Assembly (NCBI GenBank): GCA_017983795.1 | Contig: JAGOAS010000017.1 | Span: 1-64,000, forward strand | Direction of reading: 5' to 3' | Source: Piscinibacter sp. | Lineage (GTDB): Bacteria > Pseudomonadota > Gammaproteobacteria > Burkholderiales > Burkholderiaceae_C | Length of the DNA stretch: 64,000 nt | In this document: positions 44,944 to 52,478 of the stretch, in pieces | Numbering within the stretch: the first letter of the stretch is position 1 | Layout: every line of letters starts with the position of its first letter | Notes under the pieces: generated by a model | The model's database searches: none | What the model was told of the DNA's origin: nothing | What the model saw: only the letters and a program-made list of their open reading frames with translations | Made by a program: the position numbers and the translations under genes

Positions 44944-45576
44944 TCTGCACTTCGATGAGCCGATTGCGTAGGGCCGGGTCGACGGATCGCGTCCCGAGCG
45001 GCTGAGCCTGATCGAGCTCGTTCGCGACGAGCGGCGAATCGGTCGCGTCCGCTGTCAATACACCTCGAGATGTCCCGACCGCTGTCGCGCCTGTCCAAGA
45101 TCGCCGTGACGAGGGCAGCGGCTCGTGATCGCGAGGGCCGCCGCGCTGCGCGTAAAATCGGCGATGCGCAGCCGGATGCGATCGGCAAGACGGTCGTGGT
45201 GCGTGGACGCGCTGTCTCCAGTCGTTCTGGAGCTTCCGCTTCGCGATGGCGCACATCGTGTCCGGCAAGCGCGCCGGGGTCGATCGCTGGGTGTTTCCTT
45301 GCCGATGACGCGACCCCGCGAGTGAAGGGTAGGCGGTTTGGACTTGACCCGGTTCAAGGATGGTTCGCGATGCGCAGGCTACAGAGCGGGCTTGCCCCCG
45401 GGACCGGCGTGCAACGCTCCGGGTGCGTCGCAGGGGGTGGATGCGTCCGAGATCGGGCTCACGGTTCACGCGGTCACGGCGCATCGTGCCGTCTGGCGGG
45501 GGACGATGGATGTGTGGTGGGGTGTTTGCCGCGCGCGTCGCGCGCCGACGACCCGGCGCTCTGCGGTCCGGACGTG
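44944..45576. other. 633-base gene-free stretch with radical SAM gene remnant
   Basis: No intact gene is supported. At 45222-45278 the plus strand encodes SFWSFRFAMAHIVSGKRAG, matching residues 13-30 of the radical SAM protein at 36364. It begins exactly where the 39844 remnant stops. The rest shows no recognisable coding sequence. The 3' end should hold the promoter of the BTAD regulator, but I see no clear hexamers or CAAACGC repeats there. Confidence 0.65.
45222..45278 (+). pseudogene. Remnant of a second radical SAM gene, codons 13 onwards
   Basis: Nineteen codons with high identity to residues 13-30 of the intact radical SAM protein (SFWSFRFALAEIVPGKRA). The nucleotide match is also close. 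It is the direct continuation of the remnant at 39844-39879, and both point the same way. Similarity ends at the Gly codon at 45278. Confidence 0.7.
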
Positions 45577-48500
45577 ATGAGCGCTGAGCTTCGGGCACAG
45601 CAGCCGGGCAGCGAGCCGCGCATGTTCGTGCTCGGCCCACCCGAGTTGCGCGCGGCCGCGGCGCCGGCATTCGCGCCCGAGCGGCGCTTTCAGCTGCTCG
45701 CCGTGCTGGCCGTGCGCTCGGGCCAGTGGATGACGCGCGACGAACTGGCGTCACTGCTGTGGCCCGAGCATGCCAACGCCGACGCGCGCCGCAACCTGCG
45801 GCACGTGATCTTCAAGGCGCGCGCGCTGCCGGGGGTTGACGGCATCGACGCGTCGGAGCACGCGTTGCGCTGGCGCGTGAGCACCGATCTGCTGGCCTTC
45901 GAGCAGGCCTGGTCGGAACGAGATGCGCTCGTGGCCAGCGCATGGCGTCGTGGTGCGCTGCTCGACGGCATCGACGATCCGGCCAATGCCGCGCTCGGCG
46001 AGTGGCTGGCAGCCGAGCGAGCGCGATTCGATTCCCGATGGCAACAGGCTGCGCACGCTGCGCTGGGCGCATCGACGACCGCGCCGCAGCGTGCCGACAT
46101 CGCGCAGCGGCTGCTCGAGGTGGATCCGCTCGACGAGTCGGCGTTGAGCGCTTTGCTGCAAGCCGAGATGGCGCTCGGGCAGCGCGCCGCGGCCGAGCGC
46201 CGGTACCGCGACTACGCGCATCGGTTGGCCGCCGAACTCGGCGTCGAGCCCTCGCGCCGGCTGCGCGATCTGTTCGCGCCGACCGCCGTTGCGGCCGACA
46301 CGTCGAACGCTGATCGTCGGGCACCGCCGGAGGCCGCGCTCTTCGTCGGCCGGCGCAGCGAGCTGGCCGAACTCAATGCCCTGCTCGCGACGGCCGAGTG
46401 CCGGCTGGTGACGATCATCGGCCCGGGTGGCATCGGCAAGAGTCGACTCGCGGCGCAGGCGCTGAGGCGCATCGCGACCGAGCCCGGCACCGGGGTCTGG
46501 ATCGAGCTGCAGGACCTGAGCGAGGTCGCGGCGCTGAGCGCGCGGCTGGCGCAACGGCTCGGCGTGACGCTTGCCGATGCGCACGATCCGCTCGAGCAGA
46601 TCGGCCGCCACGTGGGATCGGGCCGCCTGTGCTGCGTGCTCGACAACGCCGAACACCTGGCCGAGCTGCCGGCCTGGGTCGAGCAGTTGCTGGCCGCGGC
46701 GCCGTCGCTCGTGCTGCTCGTGACGTCCAGGTCGCGGTTGCACCTCGCCGCCGAACGGCCCTTCACGCTGACCGGCCTTGCAGTGCCCGACGAGGACAGC
46801 CGCGACCTCGAGGCGGCGAGTGCGTTCGATGCGGTGCGTCTGTTCGAGGCGCGGGCGGCGGCGGCTCAACGCGGTTTCGAGCTCGCGCGGCACCTGCCGG
46901 CGGTGATCGAGATCGTCGAGGCCACCGGCGGCATGCCGCTGGCCATCGAACTGGCCGCAGCCTGGGTGCGGCTGCTGCCGCCGGAGGAGATTGCACGCGA
47001 GCTGCGCGATTCGCTCGACCTGCTCGAGCGCGATCCGGCGTCGCCCGGCGCGCCGGCGCGGCCCGAGCATCGCAGCCTGCATGCGGTGCTCGAGCGGACC
47101 TGGCAACTGCTGGCGCCGGCCGAGCGCGACGCGATGGCGGCGCTGGCGGTGTGCCGCGGCGGCTTCACGCGGGCCGCGGCGGCTGCCGTGGCGGCTGCGC
47201 CGCTGCCGTTGCTGTCGTCGCTGGTCGACAAGAGCCTGCTCGCGGTCGACGAGAACGGCCGCTTCGGCATGCACCCGCTGATCGCGGCCGAGGCGGCGGC
47301 GCGGCTGGCGGCCGACGGCGCGCGCGGGCGAGCGTGCCGCGATCGGCATGCGGCGTACTTCGCGGAGCAACTGGAGACTCTGGTGCGGCGCGCGGGTGCC
47401 GACCATTCACCCGTGGCCGACGGCGTGGAGCACGACTTCGCCAACTGTGCGGCGGCGTGGACGCACGCCATCGGCTGCGCGGCGGGCGGGCTGGTCGCGC
47501 GCAGCGTGGAGGCATGGCGCGTGTACTTCGAGTCGCGTGGCGAGCCGGCCCGTGGCGTGGCGCACTTCCGCGCGGCGCTCGGCGTCGTCGCGGCCGAGCG
47601 CGGGGGCGACGCGTTGGGTGCGCGACTGCGCGCCGCGCTGTCGCGGTTGCTCTACCGACAGGCCGACTTCGACGGCGCGCTGTCGGTGGCACGCACCGGT
47701 GCCGATCTGGCGCTGCGCAGCGGCGACCGCCGCGCGTTGGTCGCATGCCTGTCCAATGCCGGCAGCGCGCTGTGCGCGATGGGGCAGTGGACGCAGGCGA
47801 GGCAGCCGTTCGAGCACGCGCTGGCGATTGCGCGCGAGGACAGCGTAGCGGTCGAGATCGGCACGGCGCTGACCAACCTGGGCATCGTGGCCAAGAAGGA
47901 CGGGCGCTACGACGACGCGCTGAGCTGCTACGCGCAGGCCATCGACATCGAGCGCGAGCTCGGGCATCACATGGCCGTCGTGCGCTGCCTCAACAACATC
48001 GCCGGCGTGCACATGGAACGTAACCAGTGGGCCGAGGCGCGCCCGTTCATGGAGCGCGGGCTGCGTCTGTGCGAGCACCACCGGCTCGGCACGATGACGC
48101 CGTATCTCGCGTTCGGGCTCGGTGCCGTGCAATTCGAACTGGGCGATCTGGATCCGGCCGAGGCGCGCCTGCGCCAGGCGCTCGAACACGCGCGCAGTGG
48201 AGAGATCCCGGTGGTGGCCATCCTTGCCGAGGCCAACCTGGCGCGCGTCGCAGCGCGGCGCGGCGATTTCGTTGCGGCGGGCGAGCGGCTGGCGGCTGCA
48301 GCGCGCGAGGCGTCGGAGCGCGGCTGGACGAATCAGCTGCTGCACCAGGCGTTGTTCCTCGGCGAATGCTGCATGCTCGCCGGCGGGCGCGAACGCGCAG
48401 CGCGGCTGTGGCAGATGGTAGCGGCGCATCCGGGTTCGGAAGCCGGCCTGCGCGACAGCGCGCTGCGCTGGCAGGCCGCGCTGGCGCTGCCGAACGACGA

Positions 48501-48600
48501 ACTGGACGCCGCACAACGCGACCCTCCGACGCTCGAGGCGACCGTGGATTGCCTGCTGCGCGGCGGCGACCTCGTCGACGCAGCCGGCGCCGTGCGTTGA
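45577..48600 (+). CDS. AfsR-like transcriptional regulator (wHTH-BTAD-NB-ARC-TPR)
   Basis: A 1007-residue regulator in the SARP/AfsR layout. Residues about 25-105 form an OmpR-like winged helix (MTRDELASLLWPEHANADARRNLRHVIFKAR). A bacterial transcriptional activation domain (BTAD) follows to about 240 (AERRYRDYAHRLAAELGVEPSRRLRDLF). The ATPase has Walker A GPGGIGKS (282-289), Walker B-like CCVLDNAEH and the GMPLAIELAAAW motif of NB-ARC/MalT-type STAND proteins. TPR repeats fill about 690-940 (ALTNLGIVAKKDGRYDDALSCY). STAND proteins switch on by ligand and nucleotide. Three SARP-type direct-repeat promoters downstream are its likely targets. The ATG is the first that keeps the winged helix; upstream frame is unconserved. 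Confidence 0.9.
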   Translation: MSAELRAQQPGSEPRMFVLGPPELRAAAAPAFAPERRFQLLAVLAVRSGQWMTRDELASLLWPEHANADARRNLRHVIFKARALPGVDGIDASEHALRWRVSTDLLAFEQAWSERDALVASAWRRGALLDGIDDPANAALGEWLAAERARFDSRWQQAAHAALGASTTAPQRADIAQRLLEVDPLDESALSALLQAEMALGQRAAAERRYRDYAHRLAAELGVEPSRRLRDLFAPTAVAADTSNADRRAPPEAALFVGRRSELAELNALLATAECRLVTIIGPGGIGKSRLAAQALRRIATEPGTGVWIELQDLSEVAALSARLAQRLGVTLADAHDPLEQIGRHVGSGRLCCVLDNAEHLAELPAWVEQLLAAAPSLVLLVTSRSRLHLAAERPFTLTGLAVPDEDSRDLEAASAFDAVRLFEARAAAAQRGFELARHLPAVIEIVEATGGMPLAIELAAAWVRLLPPEEIARELRDSLDLLERDPASPGAPARPEHRSLHAVLERTWQLLAPAERDAMAALAVCRGGFTRAAAAAVAAAPLPLLSSLVDKSLLAVDENGRFGMHPLIAAEAAARLAADGARGRACRDRHAAYFAEQLETLVRRAGADHSPVADGVEHDFANCAAAWTHAIGCAAGGLVARSVEAWRVYFESRGEPARGVAHFRAALGVVAAERGGDALGARLRAALSRLLYRQADFDGALSVARTGADLALRSGDRRALVACLSNAGSALCAMGQWTQARQPFEHALAIAREDSVAVEIGTALTNLGIVAKKDGRYDDALSCYAQAIDIERELGHHMAVVRCLNNIAGVHMERNQWAEARPFMERGLRLCEHHRLGTMTPYLAFGLGAVQFELGDLDPAEARLRQALEHARSGEIPVVAILAEANLARVAARRGDFVAAGERLAAAAREASERGWTNQLLHQALFLGECCMLAGGRERAARLWQMVAAHPGSEAGLRDSALRWQAALALPNDELDAAQRDPPTLEATVDCLLRGGDLVDAAGAVR

Positions 48601-48666
48601 GGTGCGATCGCCGCTAGAGCGTGCCTGCGCTTCGCGTCGACACGGGCTCGGGCCGGGCCTGCATAC

Positions 48667-49155
48667 CTATCGGGGAGTCGACGTGCACGGCCGCCCGGAG
48701 GCGGTGCTGCGGGTTTTCTTGATGGCCTTCGAGGACGTGCCCGACGACGTGCAGGGTGCGCCCGAGCTGCCGGCGCTGGATTGCGAGGAGGACGAGCCCG
48801 TCGTGCTCCGGCTGCCGCCCTGCGACGTGCTGGTTCCGGTGCGCGAAGTGCTCGAGGACTTCTTCTTGATCACGAGGGGTTCGAGCCGTGGCAGGCCGCT
48901 GCGCGTCTCGTAGGTGTCGGTGTAGGGGTTGTAGTACTCGAAGTCGCCGTTGCTCTGGCCGCTTCGGCACGACGCCTGGAACGGTCGCACCGAGTTGTCG
49001 GTGCTGCCGTCCTCGTTGGTCGTGTAGACCGTGACGGTGCAAGTCGAGCTGCTGCCGGAGGTGTCACCGGCGGCAGCGAGGAGCGGCACCGGCACCGCCC
49101 ACAGCGCCGTGGCGACGAAAAGGGCGGCAGGAAATGAATGCGGTACGTTCTTCAT
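48667..49155 (-). CDS. Secreted protein with Ser/Thr-rich C-terminal tail
   Basis: A 162-residue protein with a signal peptide (VPHSFPAALFVATALWAVPVPLLAAAG). Residues about 30-95 form a small domain with two cysteines (CTVTVYTTNEDGS and FQASCRSGQSNGDFEYYNPYTDTY). The final 65 residues are almost only Ser, Thr, Gly, Lys and Arg, a disordered tail. AAGGAGAG lies nine bases before the ATG, a very similar leader to that of the 40-residue ORF at 50284. It is the last of four minus-strand genes behind the SARP-type promoter at 50.9 kb. Function unknown. Confidence 0.72.
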   Translation of the reverse strand: MKNVPHSFPAALFVATALWAVPVPLLAAAGDTSGSSSTCTVTVYTTNEDGSTDNSVRPFQASCRSGQSNGDFEYYNPYTDTYETRSGLPRLEPLVIKKKSSSTSRTGTSTSQGGSRSTTGSSSSQSSAGSSGAPCTSSGTSSKAIKKTRSTASGRPCTSTPR

Positions 49156-49238
49156 CGAGATCTCTCCTTCAAAGTGACGCGGCGGCAGGGCATGGCCACA
49201 GCCATGGCCCTGGGACCGCGAGTGGCGAGCGGAAGCGT

Positions 49239-50165
49239 CTACTGGCAGGCACGAAGCGTCTCCCGGGCGGCGAGCGCGGCGGCCGCTTCGGTGGCGTTGA
49301 GCGCGCGCGTCTGACCCGAGCAGCACTTGTTGCCGTCCTCTGGCGGCACCAGGGAGTTCGCGGGCGCGCAGAAGAGGGCGAACTCGACGACGCCGGTGCT
49401 GTTGCCGCGGATGAAGTCCACGGTGCGGCGCCAGGACAGCCCCTTGGTCGTCAGGCGCACGGCCTTGTTCCACGCGGCGACGCAGGTCTGATCGCGCGCG
49501 GCCTCGGCCTGGTGCAAAGGGTCGAAGTCGCAGGTCATGCCGCTGCGGTGGCCGAAGCAGCACTGGTCATGGTCCCAGCTGCCGCCGTTGATGAAGCAGA
49601 CGCCGGCCCTGCACAGCGCGGCGCCGGGAATATCGGCCTGTGGCTGGCCGCATTCGGCGCCGATGGCGCCGAAACAAAACTCCGTCTGCGCGATGGGGAT
49701 CGCCGGCAGCGGCGACACGGAAGTCGTGACGGGAAGATCGCGGATTCGAGGGCGGGTCAGTGCGGAGTCGGGTCCAGTCGACGGGCACGACGGTCCGCCG
49801 GAGGCGGGGAGTGCCAGGTTGATCCGCAGCACGGACACACTCGGCGATGCCGGTGAAAACGAATTCCGCGTTCCACGGCCCGACTGGTTCGCCGTTGCCA
49901 CGAACGGTTCGCGAGGCACGGAGGCGAAGCGCACGTTGCCCTGGTTGTCGGTCGTGCCCTGGTTAAAGATGTTGGGAGCGTTGGTGATCCCGATGCAGAC
50001 CGTGGCGTTGGCCACCGGAGCGCCGGCACGCGTGACGCGAACCGTCAGGCCGCCGAGCGGGTTGGCCGGCGGCGATTGTGCGGACGCGATGGGCGGCGCG
50101 ATCGACAGCGCAGCGAGCACGCAGGCAGCATGCAGCCACGCCGTCCGTCTCGGTTTCTTGTTCAT
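49239..50165 (-). CDS. Secreted Cys-rich protein with Ig-like N-terminal domain
   Basis: A 308-residue protein with a signal peptide (AACVLAALSIAPPIASA). Residues about 35-120 form a carboxypeptidase-regulatory-like Ig domain (LTVRVTRAGAPVANATVCIG, DNQGNVRFASVP). The C-terminal half has about twelve cysteines, including DHDQCCFGH, which recalls the C-C-x-x-H active site of secreted phospholipase A2 but lacks its following Asp/Cys spacing. GAGGAG lies eight bases before the ATG, and that ATG overlaps the stop of the 40-residue ORF (ATGA). Probably disulfide-bonded and extracellular; no activity assigned. Confidence 0.75.
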   Translation of the reverse strand: MNKKPRRTAWLHAACVLAALSIAPPIASAQSPPANPLGGLTVRVTRAGAPVANATVCIGITNAPNIFNQGTTDNQGNVRFASVPREPFVATANQSGRGTRNSFSPASPSVSVLRINLALPASGGPSCPSTGPDSALTRPRIRDLPVTTSVSPLPAIPIAQTEFCFGAIGAECGQPQADIPGAALCRAGVCFINGGSWDHDQCCFGHRSGMTCDFDPLHQAEAARDQTCVAAWNKAVRLTTKGLSWRRTVDFIRGNSTGVVEFALFCAPANSLVPPEDGNKCCSGQTRALNATEAAAALAARETLRACQ

Positions 50166-50284
50166 CTCTTGCTCCTCACGGGGTTGTGGGCGGCTTGGAA
50201 GCCAGCGGACCCAGGCGCCGGTGGCGGCGGTTTGGCGGCCCGGGCACCGTCGGCTTCGGCTCCAGGATGCCGTGGGTCCGTCAT
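50162..50284 (-). CDS. Small 40-residue ORF, translationally coupled
   Basis: The ATG is preceded by GAAGGAGAG with good spacing, and the leader closely matches that of the 49155 gene. The peptide is Pro/Ala-rich and hydrophilic (MTDPRHPGAEADGARAAKPP at its start) with no signal peptide. Its stop overlaps the next start as ATGA, so it could act as a leader peptide coupling translation. No homologue is recognised; it may be only a translated spacer. Confidence 0.45.
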   Translation of the reverse strand: MTDPRHPGAEADGARAAKPPPPAPGSAGFQAAHNPVRSKR

Positions 50285-50341
50285 CGAGGTCTCTCCTTCT
50301 CGTGAAAGGTTCGCCGAGCGCCCCTGCGACCACCGCACTGG

Positions 50342-50791
50342 CTAGCGAGTGGCGAGCCAGTTGACCGTGAAGCTGGCGGCCAGGCTCTCCGAGCCGTAGT
50401 ACGCCCTGGCAGTGAACGTCTTGGATCGGATCTTGGCGACTGAACCGGAGGTGGTGACGGTGAAAGCGGCCCTGTCCTGGCCGGCCAGCACCTTCACGAA
50501 CGGTGGCATGACGACACCGTTGAGAACGAAGCCAATGCCCTCGGTCGCCTGGGCGCCGTCCAGGCCGAGGCTTACTTGCATGTCGCTGGCCGCGGGGCGT
50601 GCCAACTTCACCGTACCGGTGAACTTGGTGCCTGCGACTGCGCTTGAAGGGCTGATGGTGAGGGTATTGAGCCATTTGACCGTCAGCCCCTGCGGCAGCT
50701 TGGTCACCGGCGTCTGGGCCTGTGCTGCGGGATGCAGGCTCGCGCCCAGCAGCAGGAAGGCGATTGAGAGCAAACGCGAATTGCGGTTCAT
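50342..50791 (-). CDS. Secreted single-domain Ig-like protein
   Basis: A 149-residue protein with a signal peptide (LLSIAFLLLGASLHPAAQAQ) and one beta-sandwich-like domain (LTISPSSAVAGTKFTGTVKL, then FTVTTSGSVAKIRSKTFTARAYYG). It has no cysteine after the signal, so it is not disulfide-bonded. AAGGAA lies before the start. It is the first gene of the minus-strand operon, about 110 bases downstream of the SARP-type promoter at 50907-50938. Likely surface or extracellular; binding partner unknown. Confidence 0.78.
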   Translation of the reverse strand: MNRNSRLLSIAFLLLGASLHPAAQAQTPVTKLPQGLTVKWLNTLTISPSSAVAGTKFTGTVKLARPAASDMQVSLGLDGAQATEGIGFVLNGVVMPPFVKVLAGQDRAAFTVTTSGSVAKIRSKTFTARAYYGSESLAASFTVNWLATR

Positions 50792-50906
50792 GAGTTCTTC
50801 CTTTCATTCAAGACACTCCAGACACGGACTCGGCAAATCGCCGGGTCATCGCGGTCATGGCACTTCCTCGCATCGGTCTCACACGACCGAATGACCCAGG
50901 CGGTCA

Positions 50907-50938
50907 ACCATAGAGCGCGGGCGTTTGCTCAGCGTTTG
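50907..50938 (-). promoter_or_regulatory. SARP-type promoter, minus strand
   Basis: Read on the minus strand: CAAACGC-TGAG-CAAACGC, an 11-bp-period direct heptamer repeat (50938-50921), then 8 bp, then TATGGT (50912-50907) as -10. It drives the operon starting at 50791. Spacing is the same as at 50971 and 62727. Confidence 0.75.
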
Positions 50939-50970
50939 CCGGTGGCGCGCAGCCCGCCAGCGTGCGCCGA

Positions 50971-51002
50971 CAAACGCTGAGCAAACGCCCCGCCGATAGC
51001 GT
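50971..51002 (+). promoter_or_regulatory. SARP-type promoter, plus strand
   Basis: CAAACGC-TGAG-CAAACGC (50971-50988) is a direct heptamer repeat with 11-bp period, followed by exactly 8 bp and TAGCGT (50997-51002) as the -10. It faces the gene starting at 51075. The mirror-image site on the other strand is only 32 bp away. SARP activators bind such repeats 8 bp upstream of the -10. Confidence 0.75.
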
Positions 51003-51074
51003 GGAGGTGCGATGCAAGCCACAGCGGCACACAGCGACAACAAGCCCCGTCGATCACCTCAGAGGAGAGCGAAC

Positions 51075-52421
51075 ATGAGTCATCCTTGCCTTGCCGAACC
51101 AGCGAATCGCGCGTCATCGACGCGGCGCATCGCCGCAGTCCTCGCAGCACTGGCGGCCGCGGCCGCGTGGCTGCCCGGAACCAGCGTGGCGGCCGTCGAG
51201 TTCGTCACGACGGTGGGCACGTGCAACAAGGTGGACACACCAAGCGACGGCAAGGACCTGTCGGTCCAGGCCGGCAACAACCTGCGCTTCGAAGTCTGGG
51301 GCGACGGCATCGACGTCAATCCGTCGGTCCGCTGGACGGTCGACGGCGGCCCCAACGACAACCTCGTCACGGCGCGGATCGTGAAGCCGCACAGCGGCGT
51401 CGAGAACCTGGGCCGCGGCTGCAGGATCGCCAAGGGTTCGGTGGAAGTGGAGGTGGACTCGCCCGACGAAGCCGGGGCGACTCGTCAGCGCTCGCTGTGG
51501 TTTCGCATGCCGCTGGGCGACGAGTCGCGTCTGCAGATGCGCGTGGTGCCGTTCCGCACGCCCGTGTGGACATTTGCGGATGAGCGTCCGGCACAGGGGG
51601 CGGCATTCTTTCGACGGGCTCTGACACAGAGCCCCGCCGATTGCCTGACCAGGAGCGGCGGTACCGTGGTGCGGGATCTCAATGATACGCGCATGACGAT
51701 CACGCTGCCGCCGGGCGCCAACGGTGACACGAGCAACTGCACGCTGGAATTCAGGACCAGCGTCAGCCCGGCGGATAGCCCCGAGATCGATATCCAGCAG
51801 GAGTTCGGCTACACCGTGAGCTCGCCGGCGCACATGAGGCTGGTCAGCGGCGATAACAGGGCCGCGGGGGCACTGGCCACGCGAGTCATTCGGTTCACCG
51901 GGGACGTGGCCAACATCCGCAACACACGAGCCACGCGCACGTCGACGCTGACGATCGCCACACCCAATCCAAACAGGGCCGACACGCTGACGCTGGTGAT
52001 CAACCCGCCGGCGACAGCGAACGGATTCGCGCAGGGTTGCGTGTGCCGCAACGCGCAGACCGGCGACACCATCAACGTGAACGACCTGTTCCAGTGCGAG
52101 CTCCGGCTCGCGCAGCCGCCGGCGGCAGCAGGTCAGCTTGTCAGCATCGAGGCACAGGACCGGATGTGTGTGGCCGCCGGCTCGAACGACGTGACCTACA
52201 GCAGCGCGAGCGGCTTGGGCAGTTTCAACGCACCAGCGACTGGCACGTTCCACTCGATTCCGTTCCGTGCGAACGGTGGCAACACCTCGGTGAATCCGCC
52301 CACGCCTTGCGCCAGCCGCACGTCACCGGTGGCGCACACGCTGAAGTTCTGGGTCGGTCAACGTGGAGCGGCGTCGGGGCAGGCCTACACCCAGTGCCAG
52401 ATCCGGATTCGCCAGCCATAG
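51075..52421 (+). CDS. Large secreted protein of unknown function
   Basis: A 448-residue protein with a signal peptide (RIAAVLAALAAAAAWLPGTSVAA). The mature part is beta-rich with several paired cysteines (VGTCNKVD, GRGCRIAKG, PADCLTRSGG, NGFAQGCVCRN, TPCASRT, AYTQCQIRI), suggesting multiple disulfide-bonded Ig-like domains. No enzyme motif is seen. AGAGGAGAG precedes the ATG and decides the start; upstream in-frame residues are not signal-like. It is the first gene behind the plus-strand SARP-type promoter and is followed 57 bases later by the secretin gene. Confidence 0.75.
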   Translation: MSHPCLAEPANRASSTRRIAAVLAALAAAAAWLPGTSVAAVEFVTTVGTCNKVDTPSDGKDLSVQAGNNLRFEVWGDGIDVNPSVRWTVDGGPNDNLVTARIVKPHSGVENLGRGCRIAKGSVEVEVDSPDEAGATRQRSLWFRMPLGDESRLQMRVVPFRTPVWTFADERPAQGAAFFRRALTQSPADCLTRSGGTVVRDLNDTRMTITLPPGANGDTSNCTLEFRTSVSPADSPEIDIQQEFGYTVSSPAHMRLVSGDNRAAGALATRVIRFTGDVANIRNTRATRTSTLTIATPNPNRADTLTLVINPPATANGFAQGCVCRNAQTGDTINVNDLFQCELRLAQPPAAAGQLVSIEAQDRMCVAAGSNDVTYSSASGLGSFNAPATGTFHSIPFRANGGNTSVNPPTPCASRTSPVAHTLKFWVGQRGAASGQAYTQCQIRIRQP

Positions 52422-52478
52422 CCGATCGACGGCCGGGCGACTGCCGATCCTCGAACTCGTCAAACACCGGAGACACGC

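Noticed and set aside
45070..45576. N-terminal extension of the BTAD regulator
   Set aside because: The 169 upstream residues in frame are unconserved in character and cover the radical SAM remnant in another frame; the winged helix starts after 45577.
50971..51002. Inverted-repeat terminator at 50921-50988
   Set aside because: The two halves are mirror images 32 bp apart between divergent genes, each internally a direct repeat followed by a -10-like hexamer; promoter function fits better than termination.
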